Part shown: piece by piece, positions 27,854 to 36,734 of the stretch
How positions within the stretch are numbered: position 1 is the stretch's first letter
Layout: each line of letters opens with the position of its first letter
Source of the DNA: Oscillospiraceae bacterium
GTDB lineage: Bacteria; Bacillota; Clostridia; Oscillospirales; CAG-272
Length of the DNA: 64,000 bases
Direction of reading: 5' to 3'
Assembly: GCA_015063535.1 (NCBI GenBank)
Contig: SVTY01000001.1
Span: 124,001 to 188,000 of the forward strand
Program-made: the position numbers and the translations under genes
Notes under the pieces: model-generated
The model's database searches: none
Told to the model about the DNA's origin: nothing
The model's input: only the letters and a program-made list of their open reading frames with translations

Positions 27854-29353
27854 TTGAGTGAGGGTGTTATGCAATCAATCGGCTTTGACAATGATAAATA
27901 TATCCGACTGCAATCACAGAAAATTCAGGAGAGAATTTCAAGCTTTGGCGGCAAGCTGTATTTGGAATTCGGTGGAAAATTGTTTGATGATTATCATGCC
28001 TCCCGTGTTTTACCCGGCTTCCAGCCCGACAGTAAGATCCGTATGCTGTTGAGCATGAAGGAGGATGCCGAGATCATCGTCGTTGTTTCTGCCACGGCAA
28101 TTGAACAAAATAAAATGCGTGGTGATTTAGGAATCACCTACGATGTGGATGCACTCCGATTGATCGATACTTTTACAGATATCGGAATCTATGTGGGCGG
28201 TGTTGTCATTACCCAGTATATGCGACAGCCTGCAGTGGATGCATTCATCAAGCGTTTAGACAACCTTGGTATCAAGGTTTATCGTCATTATCCCATCGAC
28301 GGATACCCCACCAATGTTCGCAAGATTGTTAGTGATGAGGGCTACGGCAAAAATGAATATATCGAAACGACCAAATCCTTGGTTGTGATCACTGCACCCG
28401 GTCCTGGAAGCGGTAAGATGGCAACCTGTCTTTCCCAGCTTTATCACGATCACAAGCGAGGGATCAAGGCAGGATATGCCAAATTTGAAACCTTCCCTGT
28501 TTGGAATCTGGCACTCAAGCACCCGGTCAATATGGCTTATGAAGCAGCCACCATTGATCTGAACGATGTCAATATGATTGACCCATTCCATTTAGAGGCT
28601 ACCGGTGTTACCACGGTAAATTATAACCGTGATATTGAAATTTTTCCTGTTTTAAAAGCAATCTTTGAAAAAATATACGGAGAGTGCCCCTACAAATCTC
28701 CCACCGATATGGGTGTCAATATGGCAGGCTATTGTATCATGGATGATGCCGTGGTATCTGCCGCTTCCAAGATGGAGATCGTCAGACGGTATTATGATAC
28801 CCTTTGCAGAAAGAGAAACGGTCTGGCAGATTCCGATGAGGTATATCAAGCCGAATTGATTATGAATCAAGTCGGCATTGATGTAAGCTTCCGTCAGGTA
28901 GTCAAGTCCGCTTTGAACAAAGCGGAAGAAACAGGCGATCCTGCTGCGGCGATCGAATTGCCGGACGGAACGATCGTAACGGGAAAGACCTCAAATCTGA
29001 TGGGGCCCTCTGCCGCTGCTTTGCTGAATGCTTTGAAAAAGCTTGGCGGTATGAACGATGAGATCCTCTTGCTGCCCCCTGTTGTGATCGAGCCCTTGCA
29101 AAAGCTGAAAATTGAAAATCTCGGAAATCAGAATCCCCGTTTGCATGCCGATGAAATATTGATCGCCTTGGCAATCTCGGCTACGACCAATCCGCTGGCG
29201 GCATTGGCAATGGAGCAGCTTCACAAGCTCAAGGGCTGTCAGGCTCACGTGAGTGTGATCGTTTCCGCTGTGGATAAGAACATTTACCGCAAGCTGGGAA
29301 TGGATCTGACCTGCGAGCCGATTTACGAAAGCAAAAAATTGTATCACAAATAA
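27854..29353 (+). CDS. DUF1846 domain-containing protein
   Basis: 499 aa; IGFDNDKYIRLQSQKIQERISSFGGKLYLEFGGKLFDDYHASRVLPGFQPDSKI. Confidence 0.92.
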   Translation: MSEGVMQSIGFDNDKYIRLQSQKIQERISSFGGKLYLEFGGKLFDDYHASRVLPGFQPDSKIRMLLSMKEDAEIIVVVSATAIEQNKMRGDLGITYDVDALRLIDTFTDIGIYVGGVVITQYMRQPAVDAFIKRLDNLGIKVYRHYPIDGYPTNVRKIVSDEGYGKNEYIETTKSLVVITAPGPGSGKMATCLSQLYHDHKRGIKAGYAKFETFPVWNLALKHPVNMAYEAATIDLNDVNMIDPFHLEATGVTTVNYNRDIEIFPVLKAIFEKIYGECPYKSPTDMGVNMAGYCIMDDAVVSAASKMEIVRRYYDTLCRKRNGLADSDEVYQAELIMNQVGIDVSFRQVVKSALNKAEETGDPAAAIELPDGTIVTGKTSNLMGPSAAALLNALKKLGGMNDEILLLPPVVIEPLQKLKIENLGNQNPRLHADEILIALAISATTNPLAALAMEQLHKLKGCQAHVSVIVSAVDKNIYRKLGMDLTCEPIYESKKLYHK

Positions 29354-29355
29354 AA

Positions 29356-29397
29356 AAACATCTCCGTTTTCCATCATTGGAAAAACGGAGATGTTTT
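29356..29397. terminator. Bidirectional terminator
   Basis: AAACATCTCCGTTTTCC-ATCATT-GGAAAAACGGAGATGTTT between convergent genes. Confidence 0.85.
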
Positions 29398-29399
29398 TG

Positions 29400-30818
29400 T
29401 TAGGCTTTATTTTGGATCCACTCGTCGATGGCTTTTGCCGCAGTTTTCCCCGCACCCATGGCAGAAATAACCGTTGCGGCACCCGTTACGGCGTCTCCGC
29501 CTGCAAACACGCCGTCTCTGGTCGTTGCTCCGGTCTGTTCTTCCACAATAATCCCTCCTCGACGGTTGACCTCCAGTCCGTCCGTTGTCATTTTGATCAA
29601 CGGATTGGGAGAGGTACCGATGGACATGATAACCGTATCTACGTCCAAGATAAACTCACTGTTGGGGATCGGAACGGGACTTCTTCTTCCCCGCTCATCG
29701 GGATCGCCAAGCTCCATGCGGATGCAACGCATTCCGATTACAAAGCCGTTCTTCGGATCCCGTTTATCATTTGGATTCTCATATCCCAAAATTTCGATCG
29801 GGTTATTCAAGAGCAAAAACTCAATGCCCTCTTCGATGGCATGCTCTACCTCCTCCCGACGGGCGGGAAGTTCCTCCATTGAACGGCGATAGACCACATA
29901 CACCTTCTCAGCACCCAAGCGAAGTGCCGTTCGCGCAGCATCCATGGCAACATTTCCACCGCCAACCACCGCAACCCGTCCGCCTTTCATGATCGGCGTC
30001 ACGGGATTTTCTTGATATGCCTTCATTAAATTGGATCGGGTCAGAAATTCATTGGCGGAATAAACGCCCTTATAGGATTCACCCGGAATACCCATAAAGT
30101 TGGGCAAACCCGCCCCCGTACCGATAAAGATCGCTTCGTAGCCCTTTTCAAAAAGCTCGTCCACGGTCAAGGTCTTGCCGATCACCATATTGGTTTCAAC
30201 GGCAACGCCAAGAGCGATCAGATGATCGACCTCTTTTTGGACAATAGATTTGGGTAGACGAAATTCGGGAATCCCGTATACCAGCACGCCGCCTGCCGCA
30301 TGCAAGGCTTCAAAAACCGTAACCGAATAGCCCTTTTTGGCAAGATCACCGGCACAGGTCAACCCGGAAGGTCCTGCACCGATCACGGCAATTTTATGTC
30401 CGTTCGGTGCCGACTTGCAAGTCAGCTCCGATGAATGCTCATTGTGCCAATCGGCAACAAAGCGCTCCAAGCGACCAATGCCGACCGATTCGCCCTTGAT
30501 TCCTCGGACGCATTTGCTTTCGCATTGTGTTTCCTGCGGACATACACGGCCGCATACCGCCGGCAAGCTGGAGCTTCGGCTGATGATCTGATAGGCTGCC
30601 TCAAAATCGCCTTCCTTGATTCTTGCGATGAATTCGGGAATATGAACATTGACCGGGCAACCCGAAACACAGGGCATATTTTTGCAGTTCAAGCAACGCT
30701 GTGCTTCTTCTATTGCCATCTCTTCGGTATACCCGAGAGCGACCTCGTTAAAATTATGCGCCCGTACGGAAGGATCCTGAGACGGCATCGGCAGTTTCTT
30801 TGGACTCATATTCGGCAT
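29400..30818 (-). CDS. NADPH-dependent glutamate synthase small-subunit-like / NfnB-like flavoprotein
   Basis: CLNCKNMPCVSGCPVNVHIPEFI, VIGAGPSGLTCAGDLAKKG, VVGGGNVAMDAARTALRLGAEKVYVVYRRS; paired with an NfnA-like gene. Confidence 0.9.
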   Translation of the reverse strand: MPNMSPKKLPMPSQDPSVRAHNFNEVALGYTEEMAIEEAQRCLNCKNMPCVSGCPVNVHIPEFIARIKEGDFEAAYQIISRSSSLPAVCGRVCPQETQCESKCVRGIKGESVGIGRLERFVADWHNEHSSELTCKSAPNGHKIAVIGAGPSGLTCAGDLAKKGYSVTVFEALHAAGGVLVYGIPEFRLPKSIVQKEVDHLIALGVAVETNMVIGKTLTVDELFEKGYEAIFIGTGAGLPNFMGIPGESYKGVYSANEFLTRSNLMKAYQENPVTPIMKGGRVAVVGGGNVAMDAARTALRLGAEKVYVVYRRSMEELPARREEVEHAIEEGIEFLLLNNPIEILGYENPNDKRDPKNGFVIGMRCIRMELGDPDERGRRSPVPIPNSEFILDVDTVIMSIGTSPNPLIKMTTDGLEVNRRGGIIVEEQTGATTRDGVFAGGDAVTGAATVISAMGAGKTAAKAIDEWIQNKA

Positions 30819-30820
30819 GA

Positions 30821-31675
30821 TTATTCCGTCTCCTTTCGAAGCAGATTACAATCGGACTCATAAGCATGACGCTCAAAGTCACGGTACATGGAGCTACGTG
30901 ACATTGCCTCGTCAAAATCCACCTCATATCCGTTAAAATCGGGGCCGTTTACACAGGCAAATTCGGTAATGCGCTTTCCGTCTCGGTGTAATGTCAACCG
31001 ACATCCGCCGCACATTCCCGTTCCGTCGATCATAATGGGATTCATAGAAACCGTGCACGGAATTCCCGTGGGACGAACGGTTTCCACAACAAACTTCATC
31101 ATAATCAGCGGACCTATGGCAATCACTTCATCAAACTGCTCTCCGTTTTCAAACATCTCCTTCAGCGGCACGCAAACATTTCCCTGCCGTCCGTAAGAGC
31201 CGTCATCGGTCATTATGAACAGTCTGGATGAGGCGTTTTTAAATTCTTCCTCCAAGATCAAAAGCTCCTTGGAACGGAAGCCAATGACAGAGGTAACGGA
31301 TCCTCCATCCTCCTTAAGCTTTTGCGCAATGGGCAAGGCAATCGCACATCCGACCCCTCCGCCAACGATACAAACTCTTTTTTTGCCGTCAAGCTCGGTC
31401 TTATTTCCAAGAGGTCCCACAAAATCCGTGATATATTCGCCTTCTTCTTTTCGGCTCAATTGGGATGTAGTGGCACCAACGACCTGGAAAATGATTGTAA
31501 CGGTTCCCTGCTCTCTGTCATATCCCGCAACGGTCAATGGGATCCGCTCTCCGTTATCATCGACACGCAGAATAATAAACTGCCCCGGTTCCGCTTTTGC
31601 TGCAACATATGGTGCCTCGATATCCATACGGATCACCGTGGGATTTAATATTTGTTTTTTTACGATCCTATACAT
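30821..31675 (-). CDS. Sulfide/dihydroorotate-type FAD/NAD-binding protein (NfnA-like)
   Basis: RIPLTVAGYDREQGTVTIIFQVVGATTSQLS..., GTGMCGGCRLTLHRDGKRITEFACVNGPDFNGYEVDFDE. Confidence 0.9.
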   Translation of the reverse strand: MYRIVKKQILNPTVIRMDIEAPYVAAKAEPGQFIILRVDDNGERIPLTVAGYDREQGTVTIIFQVVGATTSQLSRKEEGEYITDFVGPLGNKTELDGKKRVCIVGGGVGCAIALPIAQKLKEDGGSVTSVIGFRSKELLILEEEFKNASSRLFIMTDDGSYGRQGNVCVPLKEMFENGEQFDEVIAIGPLIMMKFVVETVRPTGIPCTVSMNPIMIDGTGMCGGCRLTLHRDGKRITEFACVNGPDFNGYEVDFDEAMSRSSMYRDFERHAYESDCNLLRKETE

Positions 31676-31710
31676 GGATAAACTCCTTTTCTATCCTTGG
31701 AGAAAACAGA

Positions 31711-31742
31711 TTGCACCTCTAACTTTCGTTTAGAGGTGCAAT
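31711..31742 (-). terminator. Terminator of rpsB-tsf
   Basis: TTGCACCTCTAA...TTTAGAGGTGCAA stem-loop. Confidence 0.7.
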
Positions 31743-31756
31743 CCATATAAATCGGA

Positions 31757-32686
31757 TTAGTTTCCGGTAAGTTTTGCGATCTCGTCTGCGAAGTTCTCTT
31801 CTCTCTTTTGAATGCCTTCGCCCTTTTCAAAACGATAGAAGCCGGTTACTGTAATGTTTCCGCCTAATTCCTTTGCGGTAGCTTCAACATACTGACCAAC
31901 CTTCATATCATCATCCTTGACATAGCCCATATCGAGCAAGCAGTTGTTGTCATAGAACTTGCTGATTCTTCCCGTAACCATCTTCTCGATGATCTGGGGA
32001 GGCTTTTTGGAGTTGGCGGGATCGTTGGCGATCTGTGCCATCAGAATTGCCTTTTCCTCTTCGATCACGGAAGCGGGAACGGAATCACGATTCAAATAAG
32101 GCGTGGGATATGCGCCAACCTGCAATGCAATATTCTTTGCAAATGCGCCGAACTCATCCTTGGAAGCAACAGCCTCATCGGCATCGAAGGTCACGATAAC
32201 GCCGATGCTACCCGCACCGTGAATATAGGTGCTTGCCAAGCCCTCGGTAATGACAAAGCGACGAATGCTCAGCTTCTCACCGATGACAAAGATCATCTCC
32301 TTCAGCTTTGCTTCAACCGTTGCGGAACCGTCAATGTAGGTGGATGCCATCAAGGCATCGACATCGGCAGGCTTGTTGGCAATGATCGTCTTCAGCAAAT
32401 TCTTAACAAACTCCTGGAAGGAGGCATTCTTAGCAACAAAGTCGGTCTCGGAGTTAACCTCGATCATAGCGGTCAGATTGCCCTCTGCCATAATATCAAC
32501 GATACCGTCAGCGGCAATTCTGCTGGCAGTTTTTGCCTCTGCCTTCAGCTCTCCTCTTTTACGGAGAATTTTGATTGCTTCTTCCACATCACCGTTAGCC
32601 TCGACCAGAGCCTTCTTACACTCCATCATGCCAATACCGGTTTTTGCGCGCAAAGAAGCAACATCTTTTGCGGTAATATTAGCCAT
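31757..32686 (-). CDS. tsf: Elongation factor Ts
   Basis: KDVASLRAKTGIGMMECKKALVEANGDVEEAIKILRKRG. Confidence 0.97.
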   Translation of the reverse strand: MANITAKDVASLRAKTGIGMMECKKALVEANGDVEEAIKILRKRGELKAEAKTASRIAADGIVDIMAEGNLTAMIEVNSETDFVAKNASFQEFVKNLLKTIIANKPADVDALMASTYIDGSATVEAKLKEMIFVIGEKLSIRRFVITEGLASTYIHGAGSIGVIVTFDADEAVASKDEFGAFAKNIALQVGAYPTPYLNRDSVPASVIEEEKAILMAQIANDPANSKKPPQIIEKMVTGRISKFYDNNCLLDMGYVKDDDMKVGQYVEATAKELGGNITVTGFYRFEKGEGIQKREENFADEIAKLTGN

Positions 32687-32734
32687 TGTTTTTATCGTCC
32701 TTTCAAAATAAATTAAACGTACAAAATCGGGGGC

Positions 32735-33478
32735 TTACTCAGCATCAGCAACTTCTTCGGTTACTTCAGCCTCTTCAGCGGTCTCTTCCATCTGCTCGCC
32801 CTGCTTGCCTTCCAATACGGCATCTGCCAAGGAAGAAGAGATCAGCTTGATGGCACGGATTGCATCATCGTTACCGGGAATAATGTAATCAGCATCATCG
32901 GGATCGCAGTTGGTATCTACGATAGCAACAACCGGAATACCCAGCTTCTTTGCTTCCAATACAGCATTTCTTTCCTTCTTGGGGTCAACGATAAAGATTG
33001 CGGCAGGCAGCTCTTCCATGGTCTTGATACCGCCGTAGTTCTTTTCCAGATCGAAGATCTCCTTCTGCTTTGCAGCTACTTCCTTCTTGGGCAGAAGATC
33101 GAAGGTTCCGTCCTCCTGCATCTTCTCCAAGCTGTTCAACCGTCCGATGGAACGCTTGATAGTCTTGAAGTTGGTCATCATGCCGCCGGGCCAACGCACG
33201 TTTACATAGTACATGCCACAACGGGTAGCCTCTTCCTTGATAGCATCAGCTGCCTGTTTTTTGGTTCCGACGAACAGAATGTTTCCGCCTTGAGCGGCAA
33301 CGTCACGGACAAACGCATATGCTTCATCAAACTTTTTAACGGTTTTCTGAAGGTCAATGATGTAGATGCCGTTCCGTTCGGTGAAGATGTATTCCTGCAT
33401 CTTAGGATTCCATCTTCTGGTGTGGTGTCCAAAATGAACACCTGCTTCGAGAAGCTGTTTGATTGAGATAATAGACAT
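32735..33478 (-). CDS. rpsB: 30S ribosomal protein S2
   Basis: [45 protein letters not shown]. Confidence 0.98.
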   Translation of the reverse strand: MSIISIKQLLEAGVHFGHHTRRWNPKMQEYIFTERNGIYIIDLQKTVKKFDEAYAFVRDVAAQGGNILFVGTKKQAADAIKEEATRCGMYYVNVRWPGGMMTNFKTIKRSIGRLNSLEKMQEDGTFDLLPKKEVAAKQKEIFDLEKNYGGIKTMEELPAAIFIVDPKKERNAVLEAKKLGIPVVAIVDTNCDPDDADYIIPGNDDAIRAIKLISSSLADAVLEGKQGEQMEETAEEAEVTEEVADAE

Positions 33479-33616
33479 TTTATATGTCCTCCTTCGGTTT
33501 TTCCACCACAGCTCACAGCGATTTTATTGCCATACGACAACACCGCATCGCCCTTTGAGGTGTGTGTGTATTTAAATTTTGCGCTCCTGTTTTTTTACAT
33601 TTACGCAATTGCGATT

Positions 33617-33645
33617 ATTATACCATATTATTTTAAATTATGCAA
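33617..33645 (-). promoter_or_regulatory. Sigma-A promoter of rpsB-tsf
   Basis: Reverse strand TTGCAT-17 nt-TATAAT, about 140 nt upstream of rpsB. Confidence 0.7.
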
Positions 33646-33678
33646 GAGGTTTTTTGCATATTTACAAAAAGTTTACAA

Positions 33679-33966
33679 TTACCAGTATTTATTTCGTTTT
33701 TCGCCCTTTTCATTGAGCCGATATTCCGTCGGTTGCAATCGAACAAGAATCGCATCCGATCCGATACATTCGATGCGATCCCAAGGGATCAACAGATCTC
33801 TGGCGTGACTCAATCCCAAAAAGCCACTGGGGCGTGGCACTATGATGGCAGTAATTTTACCTTCGCATACGTTAAACTCAAAATCACAGGGACATCCAAG
33901 CTTGACACCGTCACAAAGATTGATCACCTCTTTTTCACGAAGCTCACAGGTACTGAACCGTTCCAT
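33679..33966 (-). CDS. YlmC/YmxH family sporulation protein
   Basis: MERFSTCELREKEVINLCDGVKLGCPCDFEFNVCEGKITAIIVPRP; start at internal ATG with AGGAG upstream. Confidence 0.85.
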   Translation of the reverse strand: MERFSTCELREKEVINLCDGVKLGCPCDFEFNVCEGKITAIIVPRPSGFLGLSHARDLLIPWDRIECIGSDAILVRLQPTEYRLNEKGEKRNKYW

Positions 33967-34043
33967 AGAAAAACTCCTTTGCATGAAAATCAGCCAAATT
34001 CATCGGTATCATTTTATGCAAAGGAGTTTTTTGAATATTCTTC

Positions 34044-36731
34044 TCAGCGTTTCCTCCGACGGGATAAAAGAAGCATTACGCATCCGTATACAAGTGAGGG
34101 AAACAATGTAAGCAAAAGATAGGGGAACGGCGGCAAGGATTCTATTCCAAAAAATCCGCCAAACGGTTTCCACACAAAGCATAGAATCAAAAATACCAGC
34201 AACAAGGCGATCTCACCCCAAAGGATCTTGTTTTTTACGCTGTTTTTTATATGCGGTCCCGCATAGATCAAGAAAAACGATAGGATATGCAAAAAGATCA
34301 GTGCCACAAAGGAATATTCAGTTTTGTCGTGATACAGTCCTGCAAAGGAAAGGAGACCAAGCAGTTCCGGCGCAAGAAAGACAGATACGCCTGCTGCAAT
34401 ACCGGCAAGGAGCATCGGAGCATCTCCAAAGAAATACTCGCTTACACGGCGAACCGATATATAATTCTTACTGTTGGAAGGTATGGATTTTTTTCGGCAA
34501 ACAAACATCAGCAAAGCAACCGAATCCATCAAACATCCGAAGAAAAGAACATGACGTGCGTCCAATATCGTCTTCCCGAACAGCATCGGTATGGATACGA
34601 CCAAAATCCGCATGATCGAGACCGAAATCAAATACCGAACATAATCGGAAAAATTGCGATAAGCTTCCTTGATACGACCGACAAGCGTTACAAGGGAGGA
34701 AAGACCTCCCCTTCCGTTGGATGGACGTGGGATCAAGCAATCCGCCTGTTGCTTCACCATTTGCGAGCAGGACATGCTATAGTGCTGTCCTTCCAGCTCC
34801 GATACGGAAAGCTCTGTATCCCAATACCGTTTTGTCCGAGGCTGAATAGAAGAACAAGCGATCAAGCCGTCGGCACGCTTGGCAATGGCACAGGCACTTT
34901 GGGTGAAGCCGACAACAAACACTTTCTGCTTTCTTCGGTGAATCTCATCAATCAATAGACAGATATCTTCCTCCGAAAAATCCGCATAGCAGGAAATTTG
35001 CCCAAGCCGATAGATCAACGGTAGCTTCCGTTTGACAAACTCCTGCTTGGAGATCGCTATTTGCTCCAACGCATACAATGGCATGCTTGGTGCCTCTGTT
35101 GCTCCGGAAAAGGAAATGACTTTACATCCCGCTTTTTCAAGGTATGCCGCATTTTGTTTTGCGTGGGGATCAATTCCCTCCTTGAGCATCAGCATCCCCG
35201 CAAAGCATAAAGCTTGGACTTCCGAGGAACCGAAGGAAATCGCAAAGATAAGAGGAACAGAATGGGACTCTATTGCTCTATGCCATTGTTTTTTCAGTGT
35301 CGCTTTCCCTTCTGCGCTTAACGATTGAGCTTGACCGCCGATCAAGACCGTATCGCATCGATCGATCAGCTCGTAAGAACGTGACACCTGTAATACGTTT
35401 GGTATATCTCGGTCACAGAAGGTCACCTGCTCACAGGCTTGCAACAGATCTCCCGTCGTATAAGAAGAAATTGAGCATCGAATGCGTAAGGCTCCCTCGT
35501 CTACTCCGCTTTTTTTGATAAATTCACCGAGTCCTGCCGCATAATCTCCTGCTCCGCTGATCCCAGTGGTCAACATTCGACCGGATGCGGTATGGTACAA
35601 CGAAACCAGTTCAGCAAAAAGAATGCCGCTTTTACTTAAATTCTGAAAATTTCTCAATTCTCCCTCGGCACAAATGGCAGAAGAAAAATGTAATATACCG
35701 TCCGTCAGGGCTGCTCCGTCCAGTAAAAAAATGTAATCGGCATCTCCAACCCGCTCAAAGACCTCGGCATTACGTATGACAGCTGAATGGGAGACATAAA
35801 GCATACGACGGCATTGATGAACAAAAAATAATTTACTCAAGGTGCATCCCAACTGAGACATACTGGTTGCCACCAAGGAAAGCCCCGTCAAAAAAGAAGC
35901 AGACAGCAACACGCTTCCTCCGCCGATATGGCTGAACAGCAAGCTAAGTAAGCTAAAGGGTAATACCGCAAGCAGCAAGAGCATATTGATCTTGGAGCAA
36001 TGCTTTCTGAAGCGTTTGAAAAGATCGGGCGTTGCCTCGGCAGAAGAAAGCGGAATGCCGCCGGTCATGGCACCGAGATAGGTGTATTTACCGACTGCCG
36101 TCACAATGGCGCGTCCGCTTCCCTGCTCGACCACCGAGCCGGCGTGTACCATATTGACCATATCTTGTGCCGAATACGTTTTGGGCAATACCGATCCGTC
36201 CGCAAGCTTATCCAAGGAAAGCTCCCGATCCCGATCCAGCTTCATCGTCACCTTGAGGTGCTCCGAGGTAACCAATCGGGCATCGCAACAAAGGATATCC
36301 CCTTTTTCGATCAAGATCACATCCCCCGGTACGACCGTGCGAAAATCCACGCAAAACAAGCGACCTTTTCGAATAACCCGTGTCATGGGATAAAAGAATG
36401 AGACTAAGGAGGTCATCGTTTTCTCGCTTCGATAGCAAAGGAACCATGCCGCCAAGAGATTGCCAATCAACAAGACCAATACAGCCAAAACACTGCGATA
36501 TTCTTCAAAGAACAGTGCTACAACTGCGGTCAACAGCAAAATGATCAACGCAAAATCAGAAAGAATGTCTGTAAATATACGCAAGGGTGCTTTTTTCGGG
36601 ATATAAAAAACAGATCCGCTATTCCGATCGATACGAGAACGAGCCGCCTTACGGGATAATCCCGAGGCGGCATTGGTTTTTAATTTTTTTTCAATTTGCT
36701 CAATTGGAAGCAAAAACCATTTTTCGTTCAT
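34044..36731 (-). CDS. Catalytically degenerate P-type (P2-like) ATPase homologue, likely pseudoenzyme
   Basis: 895-aa intact ORF; P-type architecture (FVPGDVILIEKGDILCCDARL-like A-domain entry, TM helices, P-domain layout) but DKTGT replaced by DGAALT, TGES region by RDRE, TGD by SGA, GDGxND by GFTQSA. Confidence 0.8.
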   Translation of the reverse strand: MNEKWFLLPIEQIEKKLKTNAASGLSRKAARSRIDRNSGSVFYIPKKAPLRIFTDILSDFALIILLLTAVVALFFEEYRSVLAVLVLLIGNLLAAWFLCYRSEKTMTSLVSFFYPMTRVIRKGRLFCVDFRTVVPGDVILIEKGDILCCDARLVTSEHLKVTMKLDRDRELSLDKLADGSVLPKTYSAQDMVNMVHAGSVVEQGSGRAIVTAVGKYTYLGAMTGGIPLSSAEATPDLFKRFRKHCSKINMLLLLAVLPFSLLSLLFSHIGGGSVLLSASFLTGLSLVATSMSQLGCTLSKLFFVHQCRRMLYVSHSAVIRNAEVFERVGDADYIFLLDGAALTDGILHFSSAICAEGELRNFQNLSKSGILFAELVSLYHTASGRMLTTGISGAGDYAAGLGEFIKKSGVDEGALRIRCSISSYTTGDLLQACEQVTFCDRDIPNVLQVSRSYELIDRCDTVLIGGQAQSLSAEGKATLKKQWHRAIESHSVPLIFAISFGSSEVQALCFAGMLMLKEGIDPHAKQNAAYLEKAGCKVISFSGATEAPSMPLYALEQIAISKQEFVKRKLPLIYRLGQISCYADFSEEDICLLIDEIHRRKQKVFVVGFTQSACAIAKRADGLIACSSIQPRTKRYWDTELSVSELEGQHYSMSCSQMVKQQADCLIPRPSNGRGGLSSLVTLVGRIKEAYRNFSDYVRYLISVSIMRILVVSIPMLFGKTILDARHVLFFGCLMDSVALLMFVCRKKSIPSNSKNYISVRRVSEYFFGDAPMLLAGIAAGVSVFLAPELLGLLSFAGLYHDKTEYSFVALIFLHILSFFLIYAGPHIKNSVKNKILWGEIALLLVFLILCFVWKPFGGFFGIESLPPFPYLLLTLFPSLVYGCVMLLLSRRRKR

Positions 36732-36734
36732 TGT

